Assembly (NCBI GenBank): GCA_963698405.1
Contig: CAVOQT010000010.1
Coordinates: 212,490-276,489 of the forward strand
DNA: 64,000 bases
Origin: SHZI01 sp963698405
Lineage (GTDB): Bacteria; Pseudomonadota; Gammaproteobacteria; Steroidobacterales; GCA-2729495
Reading direction: 5' to 3'
Shown: in pieces, positions 1 through 8,816 of the stretch
How the letters are laid out: each line of letters starts with the position of its first letter
Position numbering within the stretch: the stretch's first letter is position 1
Notes under the pieces: generated by a model
Told to the model about the DNA's origin: nothing
Database searches by the model: none
What the model saw: only the letters and a program-made list of their open reading frames with translations
Position numbers and translations under genes: made by a program

Positions 1-175
1 GTTCCTGTATCTCAGGCGGCAGCGATGAGGCGCGGATGTCGAAGCGCAGATGAATCGCGCTGGCTACCTTGTTGACGTTCTGGCCGCCGGCACCCTGGGC
101 ACGCACTGCAGTCAGCTCGACTTCCTCGAGTGGCACGCTGAGGCGTGTGCGAGTGGTAGCGGAGGGGCCTGGCAT
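1..175 (-). CDS. arfB: Peptidyl-tRNA hydrolase ArfB (partial, C-terminus outside the window)
   Basis: ArfB is a release-factor-like hydrolase that frees nascent chains from stalled ribosomes lacking a stop codon. Only the first 58 codons are present and the gene runs off the left edge. Reading from the ATG at 175 the protein begins MPGPSATTRTRLSVPLEEVE and carries the diagnostic VRAQGAGGQNVNKVASAIHL block, which contains the catalytic GGQ and is shared by ArfB and class-I release factors. The short N-terminus directly ahead of the GGQ domain favours ArfB over RF1/RF2. It lies 9 nt downstream of the preceding minus-strand hypothetical gene and is probably co-transcribed with it. The basic C-terminal tail that confirms ArfB is not visible. 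Confidence 0.85.
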   Translation of the reverse strand, partial: MPGPSATTRTRLSVPLEEVELTAVRAQGAGGQNVNKVASAIHLRFDIRASSLPPEIQE

Positions 176-184
176 CGGCGTGTC

Positions 185-539
185 TCAGACCGGGCTCTGC
201 AGCAGGCTCTGTACCGCAGTGACGAATCCGCTGGTGTCGCGTTCCGCAACGGGGCAACTCTGCAGCTCGTCCCAGTCGATACCACTGGTTGCGCGTTCCA
301 GGACCAGGCGGCCTTCCTTGCCGTTCCATACCAGCCGGTGTTTCGCATCGTCCCGGCTGAAACGGATCATCCAGCTGCCATAGGCTCCGGCTGCTGCCAC
401 ATAGTCCTGTACCTCGCAGCCGGCATCTGCTGCAGGTGGTGGTCACTGCTTCAGCGAATTCCTCGCTCTCGGCCGGGTGTTCGACAGTGGGCAGCGCCGC
501 TGGGCGGCGGCCGATCCACATGACTTCATGTTCTGCCAC
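185..539 (-). CDS. Hypothetical protein, frameshifted, upstream of arfB
   Basis: A small protein of about 118 residues, not recognised. Starting at a GTG (539) it reads VAEHEVMWIGRRPAALPTVE, then the frame breaks near 425-440 and continues as DYVAAAGAYGSWMIRFSRDD to SLLQSPV with its stop at 185. The C-terminal part has an alternating beta-rich character (KHRLVWNGKEGRLVLERATS). No signal peptide or membrane segment is evident. The 9-nt gap to arfB suggests an operon. The join between the two frames is inferred from continuity of protein-like sequence, not from homology. Confidence 0.5.
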
Positions 540-593
540 GGTCAGGGGTCCTCATGGAAAGCTGCAGGTGCCGGCCGGATCGCCGGTGGCGTG

Positions 594-1436
594 ATGTTAC
601 CTGTCGGCAGTCCCGGGCTGAAGCCGCGCGGGTTGCTGCATGCTGATCTGCTACTCTCCGGTTGCAGTGTCGGGTGTCGGAGAGGGGCGCGCGATGAGGA
701 CGTTTTCCAGCTGTATTGCTGGTACTGGGCGGATGTTGCTAGGCAGGTCTGGCGGCGGCCGGGCCGGTGGCGTTGCCCGGCGCGCACGACGGGGTCAGCA
801 CTGCACGAGTTGCTGCAGTTCCTGCACATCTTTCTGTTCGTGTTCTGGCTGGGGCCTGATGTGGCCGTGTATATCTGGAGCCGCAAGGCGGTGGAGGCGG
901 GTGCACCGCCGGAAATGCAGGCGGTGTCGCGGCAGATGATGACGCGGGTGGAGATGATCTCCCGCGCATCGATGAGCCTGATGCTGACGGTCGGCGGTTT
1001 GCTCTCGCATTACGTCGGCCTGGAGCATCCGTGGTGGCAGATGGCCGGCATCGTGCTGCTCGGGCCGGTCTGGCTGCTGCTCATACTTGTCGGTTTTTTT
1101 CGTGACGGCACGCCCTTCGGTGCGACAGCGCTGCGGCTGGAAACCGCGTTGCGCTGGATGGTGATCGTGGCGGTACCGCTGTCGGTGCTCTGGTCGACGC
1201 TGAGCGGACGCCTGGATGTCGCGCCCTATGTCGGTGCGAAGCTGCTGCTGTTCGCGGCGGTGTTGCTGTGCTGGCAGCTGCTGCGCACAGGCGTGCCGCG
1301 CAGCCGGACCTGGCTGACGACCGTCTGGGTGGGGCTGCTGGCCGCCGCGCTGCTGGGCGTGATGAAGCCGGGGGTGCCGTCTGCCGAAAGCTCTGTAGTG
1401 CGGCTCGTGCTGCCGGCGCCGATGGCCGACTTTTAG
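594..1436 (+). CDS. Polytopic membrane protein of unknown function
   Basis: An integral membrane protein. The convincing part starts near 801 with LHELLQFLHIFLFVFWLGPD and holds about five or six hydrophobic segments, including LMLTVGGLLSHYVGL, MAGIVLLGPVWLLLILVGFF, WMVIVAVPLSVLWSTL, AKLLLFAAVLLCWQL and a last helix before VMKPGVPS. The N-terminal LLQFLHI..FWLGPD pattern with an early histidine recalls CopD/DUF2269-like heme or copper membrane proteins, but I cannot assign a family. The reading frame is open from an ATG at 594, yet residues before about 800 look unlike protein, so the true start is probably near 800 (a TTG at 810 is available) or a frameshift hides it. The gene is convergent with the cold-shock gene. 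Confidence 0.6.
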   Translation: MLPVGSPGLKPRGLLHADLLLSGCSVGCRRGARDEDVFQLYCWYWADVARQVWRRPGRWRCPARTTGSALHELLQFLHIFLFVFWLGPDVAVYIWSRKAVEAGAPPEMQAVSRQMMTRVEMISRASMSLMLTVGGLLSHYVGLEHPWWQMAGIVLLGPVWLLLILVGFFRDGTPFGATALRLETALRWMVIVAVPLSVLWSTLSGRLDVAPYVGAKLLLFAAVLLCWQLLRTGVPRSRTWLTTVWVGLLAAALLGVMKPGVPSAESSVVRLVLPAPMADF

Positions 1437-1453
1437 TTTTTCCCGGACAAAAA

Positions 1454-1478
1454 AATGCCCCGGACTGGCCGGGGCATT
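1454..1478 (-). terminator. Rho-independent terminator of the cold-shock gene
   Basis: A perfect hairpin (AATGCCCC/GGGGCATT arms) is followed on the minus strand by a run of seven T. It lies about 80 nt downstream of the minus-strand cold-shock gene. It may also stop readthrough from the convergent membrane-protein gene, although the plus-strand side lacks a good T tract. Confidence 0.8.
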
Positions 1479-1515
1479 ATTGCATCCGTTGATGCCTGTT
1501 CAGGACGCCGCTGAT

Positions 1516-1537
1516 ATCTGTCTCTGTCGAGACAGAT
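1516..1537. other. Second strong hairpin in the 3' region of the cold-shock gene
   Basis: ATCTGTCTC and GAGACAGAT form a 9-bp stem with a 4-nt loop between the cold-shock stop codon and its terminator. It has no T tract. It may protect the 3' end of the mRNA; no function is demonstrated. Confidence 0.4.
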
Positions 1538-1558
1538 CAGGGTGCCGGAACCGGTTTA

Positions 1559-1762
1559 TCAGGACGCCCGCAGGTTGGCAGCAGCTGGCTTGCCACGCTC
1601 GTTGGTGATGTCGAACGAGATGCTCTGACCTTCGTTCAGGGTCGCCATCCCGGCGGCCTGTACGGCGGTTACATGAACGAACACGTCCTTCGAGCCGTCG
1701 GACGGCTGGATGAACCCGAAGCCCTTCTGGGCGTTAAACCACTTTACTGTTCCGGTAGCCAT
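1559..1762 (-). CDS. Cold-shock domain protein (CspA family)
   Basis: A 67-residue single-domain nucleic-acid chaperone of the CspA family, the usual length for this family. RNP-1 (KGFGFI) and RNP-2 (VFVHV) are both intact in MATGTVKWFNAQKGFGFIQP and DVFVHVTAVQAAG. It binds single-stranded RNA/DNA in the cytoplasm and melts secondary structure. The start ATG at 1762 is preceded by AAGGA at suitable distance, and a hairpin sits directly upstream of that site. The gene is monocistronic with its own terminator. The paralogue (CspA, CspD, CspE and so on) cannot be decided. Confidence 0.95.
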   Translation of the reverse strand: MATGTVKWFNAQKGFGFIQPSDGSKDVFVHVTAVQAAGMATLNEGQSISFDITNERGKPAAANLRAS

Positions 1763-1780
1763 TAACGTAAGTATTCCTTA

Positions 1781-1818
1781 TGGCGTTAAAAAAAACAGGA
1801 CACTTGGGAATAACGCCA
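1781..1818 (-). promoter_or_regulatory. 5' leader hairpin ahead of the cold-shock gene's Shine-Dalgarno
   Basis: On the minus-strand transcript TGGCGTTA (1818-1811) can pair with TAACGCCA (1788-1781), enclosing a loop that ends in eight U. The stem abuts the AAGGA ribosome-binding site. Structured leaders that modulate translation are known for cspA-type mRNAs; that this one does so is inference. Confidence 0.45.
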
Positions 1819-2025
1819 ACCCCGCGTGACCTTTAACAATTATGGAGTTTGAGGGAAGCACTCGTCTTGAAATCCCGAACGGGATATTTAGTCGAAAGCT
1901 GGCCAAAAACGCCATTTGCGTGAGTGAAGGTATGCGATCTGGCAGGGCGGGTCAATACGCAGGTGGAATTGGCTGTGTGACAATCCGGGCCGGGTCGCCC
2001 GGTTTGGCGGGCAGGGAGCAGGGCG

Positions 2026-2235
2026 GTGAATGATGCGGCGCGCCTCGAGGCGTTGGAGTTCAAGTGTGCACACCTGGAGCGGGCGGTGCAGGAACTGAGC
2101 GACGTGCTTTACCAGCAGTCGCAGCGGCTGGACGAGGTGGTGCAGCGTAACCGGCAGCTCAGGGAGCAGCTTGAAATGCTGGAAAACCGGGCTGGTGAGC
2201 CGGCTCCGGGCGTGGAGATCCCGCCCCATTACTAG
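2026..2235 (+). CDS. slyX: SlyX family coiled-coil protein
   Basis: A 69-residue protein with the SlyX pattern: an amphipathic helix rich in heptads (RLEALEFKCAHLERAVQELS, LYQQSQRLDEVVQRN) and the conserved PPHY C-terminus. SlyX is a small cytoplasmic protein of uncertain role, common in Gammaproteobacteria. The start ATG at 2026 is preceded by GGGCGGTGA. It is followed after 27 nt by a frameshifted membrane protein on the same strand. Confidence 0.85.
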   Translation: MNDAARLEALEFKCAHLERAVQELSDVLYQQSQRLDEVVQRNRQLREQLEMLENRAGEPAPGVEIPPHY

Positions 2236-2262
2236 CCCCGAGCACAACATACCGCCGGAGCA

Positions 2263-3048
2263 ATGCGGGCCACCACCCGGCTGTATGTCGTGCCGGTCTG
2301 GCTGCGGGCGCTGGCCGGTCTGCTGGCCCTGGCTGCGCTGTTTGCAGCGTTGTCCCTGATCGGTACCGGCGCACGCGGTGGCGGCGATCTGCAGACCCTG
2401 CTGCTGACCGGTGCGCAGGTCATCGTCGATATCTGCATGGGCGGGCTGTTTGCCTATGTCGCCGTGACCGGGCTGGCACCGACCCACCTGATGCGCAGTG
2501 CCGGCGATGTCATGGACGGGCAGTGCACCGCGTTTCCGCCTCGATCCGGACATGCAGCGCTATCTGCGCCGGCTGCATGCGCAGCAGCCGCAGATCACCG
2601 AGTGCTGGATCCTCGGGCCGATTGCCTAAAGCGCAGGCGCGCCGATCAGGCGCCGGCGCAGTGGTGGCTGCTGGTCTTCGGTCCGGCGGCACTGGCAGAG
2701 ACATTGCGCACCGACTGGAATATCCGTCGACGTGATGTGCGCCTGTTCGTGGTCGATGTTGATACGGACTCAGTCAGTGCTGCATGGGGGCGGCCCTATG
2801 CCGGCACTCTCGCCGACTGGCGCTGGGAGTTCGTCAGCGACGAAGTCGCGCACTTCAGTCCGCCGGCCGATGCCGGCGAGCAGATGCAGCCTGACCGTGA
2901 TGAGGACACGCAGGGCGAAGCGCTGCAGATTGCCGAGCGGCTGTGGAGCGAGGCCCGTAGGAGCGGCTTCAGCGCGATCCTGCCCGCAGATCGCGCTGAA
3001 GCGCTCCTCCCGCGCTATACTCGCCCGCCCCCAGCCGTGGATCCGTGA
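2263..3048 (+). CDS. Hypothetical membrane-anchored protein with two compensating frameshifts
   Basis: Unrecognised. The N-terminal ~85 residues hold two hydrophobic stretches (WLRALAGLLALAALFAALSL and ICMGGLFAYVAVTG). Around 2515-2635 the most protein-like frame shifts and reads RFRLDPDMQRYLRRLHAQQP then ITECWILGPIA, after which the first frame resumes with PAQWWLLVFGPAALAETLRT and DVRLFVVDVDTDSVSAAWGR. The C-terminal region resembles a soluble domain containing an FGP motif. Two genes (a membrane protein and a soluble protein) cannot be excluded. It stops 3 nt before rdgC and is probably in one transcript with slyX and rdgC. Confidence 0.45.
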   Translation: MRATTRLYVVPVWLRALAGLLALAALFAALSLIGTGARGGGDLQTLLLTGAQVIVDICMGGLFAYVAVTGLAPTHLMRSAGDVMDGQCTAFPPRSGHAALSAPAACAAAADHRVLDPRADCLKRRRADQAPAQWWLLVFGPAALAETLRTDWNIRRRDVRLFVVDVDTDSVSAAWGRPYAGTLADWRWEFVSDEVAHFSPPADAGEQMQPDRDEDTQGEALQIAERLWSEARRSGFSAILPADRAEALLPRYTRPPPAVDP

Positions 3049-3051
3049 CCA

Positions 3052-3969
3052 GTGTTGTTCAAGAATCTGATTCTCTATCGCCTGCCTGAAAACTGGTCCG
3101 TTCCGGCCGCAGAACTCGAAGAAGCGCTCGGACGCCGGCCGCTGCAGCCCTGCAGCGGTTTCGACATGCAGACCCGTGGCTTCGTCGTCTGTGGCCATGA
3201 CGAACGCCTGCTGTATACGCAGGGCAAGCATCATCTGCTCGCGCTCGGTGTGGACCGCAAGCTGCTGCCGGCTTCGGTGGTCAACCAGCAGGCCAAAGAA
3301 CGGGCGGTGGAACTCGCCGCACAGCAGGGCTATCCGGTCGGCCGTCGCCAGATGCGCGAACTCAAGGCGCGGATCACCGACGAACTGCGTGCGCGGGCGC
3401 TCACCAGTCGTCGCACCACACATGCCTGGCTGAACCTGCGAGCAGGGCTGGCTGGCGGTGAACACCACCAGCGCATCGCGCGCCGAGGAACTGGTGGAAA
3501 CACTGCGCGAGACGCTGGGCAGTTTTGCCGTGACAGCCGGTCGCCAGCCAGAACTCACCGGCCGGTGCGATGGCGACCTGGCTGACGCAGGGCCGGGTGC
3601 CGGGTCGCTTCAGTATCGATCAGGATCTGGAACTGCAGGCGGTCGATGGCGGCGGCGCGACCATCCGTTACGTGAATCATCCGCTCGACAGTGCCGAGAT
3701 CCGCAGCCATCTCGGCTGCCGGCAAGACGCCCACCCGTCTCGGGCTGGTCTGGAACGAACGCATCGCCTTCATGCTGCAGCAGAACCTGTACATCAAGCG
3801 CGTCCGCTTTCTGGATGTCTACAAGGACGACAATGCGCAGGGCGAGAATCCCCAGGAACAGTTCGATATCGATTTCGCCCTGATGACCGGCGAGTTGTCG
3901 CAGTTGCTGGAAGAAGTGCTGTCAGCACTCGGCGGCGAAGAGACTGCACCGGTCCGTCAGGCTGCCTGA
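3052..3969 (+). CDS. rdgC: Recombination-associated protein RdgC (three frameshifts)
   Basis: RdgC is a ring-forming DNA-binding protein that limits RecA action. The start is GTG 3052 (or TTG 3055), giving MLFKNLILYRLPENW, then GFVVCGHDERLLYTQGKHHL and LLPASVVNQQAKERA, all typical RdgC N-terminal blocks. The frame then changes near 3438, 3563 and 3713: WLAVNTTSASRAEELVETLR, MATWLTQGRVPGRFSIDQDL, RLGLVWNERIAFMLQQ and VRFLDVYKDDNAQGENPQEQ complete the family pattern to the stop at 3969. Each break is closed by restoring one CG, so the gene is probably intact in the cell. It converges on fbiC with a 29-nt gap. Confidence 0.9.
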
Positions 3970-3998
3970 AGCAGTTTGTGTCTGGTCGCGCTGACCGG

Positions 3999-6385
3999 TC
4001 AGTGGCCGGCGCGATATTCGCTGCGCGCTCCTGAACTGCAGCGCTTCCAGCGGTGTCGCCTGGTAAGACTGCGCGATGCGCTCGGCTGGCGGCGTGCCGT
4101 ACAGCGTCGTGCGCTGTGTGCGGACGCCGGCCGATGCTCTCGATCAGCGCGTCCATGCGTTCCGGCGACAGTTCCTGTCCGAAGAGCGCGCCTGCTGCGC
4201 GCGAGATGCTCTCGTTCATCAGCGTGCCGCCCAGATCGTTGGCGCCGGCGTTGAGGATGCGCGCCGCACCTTCGTGCCCAGCTTTGTCCAGCTCACCTGG
4301 ATGTTGTGCAGCACCGGGCCGAGCACCAGTCGGGCGACGGCATGCATGAGCATGGTTTCGCGCCAGGTCGGCCCGGGCCGTGCCAGGCCGCGACGGTACA
4401 CCGGCGCTTCCATGTGCACGAAGGGCAGCGGCACGAACTCGGTGAAGCCGCCGGTTTCGACCTGCAGATCGCGCAGGCGGAGCAGGTGACGTGCCCAGTG
4501 ACGCGTCGTCTCGAGGTGGCCGAACATGATCGTCGAAGTCGTGCGCAGGCCCAGCCCGTGCGCCGTGCGCATCACGCCGAGCCAGGCGGCGGTATTCACC
4601 TTGTCCGGACAGATGTGGCGGCGCACTTCGTCGTCGAGAATCTCGGCGGCCGTGCCGGGCAGGGTGCCGAGACCGGCGGCCTTGAGTTGCCGCAGAAAGG
4701 TTTCCAGCGGAATACCCAGCGTCTTGGCGCCTTGCGTGACTTCCAGCGGCGAGAAGGCATGCACGTGCATGTCGGGTGCGGCTTCTTTCACGGCATGCAG
4801 CACATCGAGATAGGTCTGGCCGGTGAAGGCCGGATGGATGCCGCCCTGCAGGCACACCTCGGTCGCGCCCCGCTGCCAGGCTTCTTCAGTGCGTCGCGCC
4901 ACCTCTGTCATGTCGAGCACGTAGGGCGCGCCGCGCAGGTCTTCGTGGGTCTTGCCCTTCGAGAAGGCGCAGAAGCTGCACTTGTAGGTGCAGAGGTTGG
5001 TGTAGTTGATGTTGCGGTTGACGACGTAGGTGATCGTGTCGCCGCAGCTTTCGTGCGCGGGCCTCGTCGGCGAGCTGCAGCAGTTGCTGGTAGTCGTCGC
5101 CGCGCACGGCAAAGAGCTGCGTGAGTTCGTCTTCGTTGATGCGTTCGCCCTGTCGTGCGCGATCCATCAGCTGCAGTGCCGGTGAGTCTGTGCGCCGGAT
5201 GGCGCGCAGTCGGCGCAGCAACCGGTGGTGGCAGCCCGGCGCCGGGCGACCAGTCATCGGTGCGCGCGAGGCCGCTGGCATCGGCGTGTTTCAGCACGCT
5301 GGCGATCAGTCCCGGATGCAGCCACTCCTGGCGCTGCTCGATGTAGTGCGGATAGACGGTCAGTCGCGGCGCAAGCGTCTTGCCGGCCGCTGCGGTCTGC
5401 TCGGCGAGGCTGTCCAGCTGTGGCCAGGGCGATTCGGGGTTGACGTGATCCACGCGTGACCGGCGAAACCCCGCCCCAGTCGTTGCAGCCGGCGTCGATG
5501 ATCGCTGCGAGCCGGCCGGTGTTCAGGTTTGGCGGCGCCTGCAGGCTCATGCCGGCACCGAAAATATGCCGTGCCATGGCGATGGTCCACAGCAGTTCGT
5601 CAAAGTGCGGTGCCGGCGCATTGGCCATCTTCGTGCCGGCTTTCGGTACGAAGTTCTGCAGGATCAGTTCCTGCAGGTGACCATGCTCGGCATGCAGGTC
5701 GCGCAGGGCGAGCAGGCTCAGCAGGCGTTCTTCGCGCGTTTCACCGATGCCGATCAGCAGGCCGGAGGTGAGCGGCACGCGCGCCTGGCCCGCGGCGCGT
5801 ATCGACGAGCAGGCGGACGGTCGGCGCCTTGTCCGGTGAGCCGAAGTGCGGCCCGCCGCGCTGCGTGAGTCGCGGTGCTGCTGATTCCAGCATGATGCCC
5901 ATCGAGGGCGCGACTTCGCGCAGGCTGCTGGAATTCGTCGTATGACATGCACGCCGGCATTCAGGTGCGGCAGCAGCCCGGTTTCCCGGCGTACCAGTTC
6001 GGCCATCGCCCGCAGGTAATCGAGTGTGGAGGCATAGCCGAGCGTGGCGAGCGCATCGCGGGCCGCGCGATAGCGCAGTTCCGGCTTGTCGCCCAGCGTG
6101 AACAGCGCCTCATGGCAGCCGGCGGCCTGTCCGGCGCGGGCGATGGCGAGCACCTGTTCGGCAGACAGATAGACGTTGGCCAGTCGCCGCGGCGTCTTGG
6201 CATAGGTGCAGTAATGACAGACATCGCGGCACAGTTCGGTCAGCGGGATGAAGACCTTGCGCGAGTAGGTCACGAGCGTCGCCGAGACCGGTATCGCGCA
6301 GTGCGGCCGCTGAAGCCATCAGCTCGGCAAGCGGTGTCTCGCCGAGCTTCTGCAGCTTCGGGAGTTCAGGATGCGCGGTGGCCAT
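3999..6385 (-). CDS. fbiC: FO synthase, fused CofG-CofH (FbiC type), frameshifted
   Basis: FbiC makes the F420 chromophore FO from 5-amino-6-ribitylamino-uracil and tyrosine with two radical-SAM domains. The CofG half carries CRDVCHYCTYAKTPRR (CX3CX2C) and ends NDWGGVSP; the linker VNPESPWPQLDSLAEQT and LFAVRGDDYQQLLQLADEAR is typical of fused enzymes; the CofH half has NRNINYTNLCTYKCSFCAFS (second CX3CX2C) and GTAAEILDDEVRRHICPDKV. The C-terminus, GAARILNAGANDLGGTLMNE and LYGTPPAERIAQ, ends at a TGA at 3999 if one CG is restored near 4020. The chosen start is ATG 6385 (MATAHPELPKLQKLGETPLA), with TTG 6400 as alternative. Several frameshifts lie between. Fusion is common in Actinobacteria, while many archaea and cyanobacteria have separate CofG and CofH. 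It is the last gene of the F420 operon, 12 nt after cofC. Confidence 0.9.
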
Positions 6386-6396
6386 GTCCGGCGTTT

Positions 6397-7076
6397 TCAA
6401 GAATCACTGGCCTTCTGTTGCAGTCTGAGCCGGTCGCGGATGCCGCTGGACTTCAGCCAGGCCAGCGTCGCGCAGGCGATGCGTTGTTCGAGCAGCCAGT
6501 GCACATCATCCGGCGTGTCGATGTCACGTGCAAATCCTGCCAGTTCGAGCGTGCCGTGCCGCTATCGCCCATCGCGCGGGCCGCCTCCAGATGCCGCTTT
6601 GCGCTATCCGGACCATACAGAAAGGGAATGGCGGTTGGCGGACTGAGCAGCAGCGCGTTGGTGCCGCCGTCGCGGGCCGCCGGGCACAGGCTGACACCGC
6701 CGGAATGGCTCTTCGAGCAGCCGGCGTGATATCCGCAGCCGAGAGCGTCGGCAGGTCGGCAGGCAGCACCAGCAGATGGCGCACGCCCTGTGCGGCCAGG
6801 CTGGCCGCCGCCGCGCCGAGCGCGTGCCGGTAGTCCATCGCCGGCTGGCTCCGGCAGCAGCTGTGCGCCGCTGCCGGCGGTGAGCGCGGCGAGCTGCGGT
6901 TCGTTGCCGAACAGGGTGATGCCGCTGATCAGTGGCGTGGCGCAGAGGCTGCGCAGCACGTCGAGCAGCATCTGCGCGGCGAGTTGCGCACATTCCTCGC
7001 GCGTCAGCAAGCCCTCCAGGCGCGTCTTGGCGCGCGCGAAGGGCTTGACCGGTACCAGTGCCCAGGCGCTTGGCAT
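6397..7076 (-). CDS. cofC: CofC-type nucleotidyltransferase of F420 synthesis (frameshifted)
   Basis: CofC/FbiD activates the three-carbon acid (2-phospholactate, phosphoenolpyruvate or 3-phosphoglycerate depending on lineage) with GTP for transfer to FO. The N-terminus WALVPVKPFARAKTRLEGLL is the family's nucleotide-binding VPVK..AKTRL block. VRHLLVLPADLPTLSAADI is the metal-binding D-L-P segment, and RDGGTNALLLSPP the substrate-binding segment. The C-terminus reads ARDIDTPDDVHWLLEQRIAC and stops at 6397. Frameshifts near 6725 and 6840 are closed by adding CG, and another change is needed near 6712. The start ATG at 7076 lies just inside the end of cofD. Substrate choice cannot be predicted from what I can see. 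Confidence 0.88.
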
Positions 7077-7079
7077 GTT

Positions 7080-8048
7080 TCAGAGCGTGCGCTGCGAAAC
7101 CGAGCGCGAAGGCGGCGAGCTGTCAGCCGGTCGTCGAGCGTGTGCATGACGGTCTGTGTTGCGGCTACCGCGATGCCGGAGTCGATGATCGCGGCGGCTT
7201 CGCCGGCATCGGTCTGATCGAGGATGAAGCCGTCGAGCAGATCCCGGTAGTGATGTGCCACCGCCTGTGCGGAAGGCCGCAGACCGAGCTCGGTCATGAT
7301 TTTCGCGGTCGGACCCTTCAGCGCCTGGCCGCCGACGATCGGCGATATGGCGACGACCGGTGCGCGTGCCGAGCGCACGGCCGCGCGGATCGACGGAATG
7401 GCGAGGATCGGATCGATGCTGAGCCAGGGGTTGGAGGGCGCGATGAAGATCGCGGCGAGGTCCGGGTCGGTCAGTACGGCAGCGAGCGTCGCAGCCGGCG
7501 GCGCCTGACTGGCGCCTTCATAGTGAATCGCCGTCACGCGCGGTTCGGCACGCTGGCGCACGAAGTAGTCCTGGAAGCTCAGCGTGGCCGGGCCGGCATC
7601 GGTCGTCGCAGTCGAGCAGCGTGCGCACCGGCTGGTCGGACATCGGCAGCAGGCGGTGTGCGACGCCGAGTTGCGTACACAGGTGTTGCGTGACATCGCG
7701 TCAGGCTGCTGGCCGGCGGCCAGCAGTCGCGTGCGCTCCAGGTGCGTGGCGAGGTCGCGGTCGCCGAGCCGGAACCAGGTTTCGGCGCCGAGCGTCTCGA
7801 GTCCGGCCATGCACGACCAGGTTTCATCGCGCAGGCCCCAGCCGGTGCTCCTCGTTGACGACACCGGCCAGCGTGTACATCAGCGTGTCGAGATCCGGCG
7901 AGATGGCCAGCCCGAGATGGCTGAAGTCGTCGCCGGTGTTGGCGATGATCGTCAGTTGTCCGGGTTCCAGCGTGCGCGCCAGGCCGAGCGCCAGCTTGGC
8001 ACCGCCGACGCCGCCGGCGAGCAGCACGTAGCGGGGCAGTGCGCTCAC
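7080..8048 (-). CDS. cofD: 2-phospho-L-lactate transferase CofD (frameshifted)
   Basis: CofD (FbiA) transfers the activated phosphoacid to FO, giving F420-0 or its dehydro form. It begins VSALPRYVLLAGGVGGAKLA, the characteristic GGVGGAK motif, with ANTGDDFSHLGLAISPDLDT and LGDRDLATHLERTRLLAAGQ following. The C-terminal half is uninterrupted: FQDYFVRQRAEPRVTAIHYE, FIAPSNPWLSIDPILAIPSI, VAISPIVGGQALKGPTAKIM. The GTG start at 8048 overlaps the TGA of cofE (GTGA). The end at 7080 requires small corrections within the last 60 nt. Breaks also occur near 7850 and 7600-7720. Confidence 0.92.
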
Positions 8049-8809
8049 CGGAACAGGTCTTCGCTGGCCGGCCGCAGCGCGTCGCGCGCGGTTTGGTCCA
8101 GTGTCGGCGCCGGCTCCGGCACCGCGCACCAGCACCAGCGGCGTGCCTTCGGCCGCTTCGCCCATCACCAGCACGGCGGTCGCCGCGATGCTGTCGGCGA
8201 CCGCCACTTCGCTGACCTGCAGCGTGCGGCCGAACATGTCGGGCTGGCCGCGCAGATCGTTCAGCGCCTTGACGCCGGCACAGCCGATCGCGATGCCCAC
8301 GGTGCCGAGCCGCCAGGCGCGGCCGATGCTGTCGGTGATGATCAGGCCGAGCGGCGACGCCGAACTCGTGCTGCAGGCTCATCGCGCAGGCGCGCTGCCG
8401 AGGCGTCGGGATCTTCGGGCAGCAGCAGCGCCGTCTCATCGCTGTCTTCGAGGTTGGAGCGGTCGATGCCGGCGTTGGCGAGCACCACGCCGCTGCGGTG
8501 CTCGACGATGATGACGCCGGGCGATACGCGGATCACGGCGCGCGATTCGCGCAGGATCAGTTCGACGACGCGCGGATCCTTGTTGGCACGCGCGGCGATG
8601 TCCTTTGCCTCTGCCGAGGGTGTCACCGTGTCGAGCCGCACGCTGCGGCCTTCGGCCTTGGAAACGATTTTCTGTGCGACGGCGATCAGGTCGCCGGCCA
8701 GCGGCTGCACGCCGGCAGCGCGCAGCGCCGCAGCGATCAGTGCGGCCAGATCGTCACCGGGCTGTACCAGCGGTACGCCCGGAATGCGGATGAAGCTGAG
8801 CCCGTTCAC
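8045..8809 (-). CDS. cofE: Coenzyme F420:L-glutamate ligase CofE (frameshifted)
   Basis: CofE (N-terminal domain of FbiB) adds gamma-linked glutamates to F420-0 using GTP. From GTG 8809 it reads NGLSFIRIPGVPLVQPGDDL, then GDLIAVAQKIVSKAEGRSVR, the conserved AQKIVSKAEG block, and VEHRSGVVLANAGIDRSNLE. After a break near 8380 it continues GLIITDSIGRAWRLGTVGIA and IGCAGVKALNDLRGQPDMFG. A final frame change near 8110 gives the C-terminus LDQTARDALRPASEDLFR. It lacks the C-terminal nitroreductase domain of mycobacterial FbiB, so reduction of dehydro-F420, if needed, must be done elsewhere. It lies between npdG and cofD. Confidence 0.92.
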
Positions 8810-8816
8810 GGACGCT

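Noticed and set aside
477..800. N-terminal extension of the membrane protein
   Set aside because: Composition is not protein-like (Arg/Trp/Cys-rich) and the longest version overlaps the divergent hypothetical gene.
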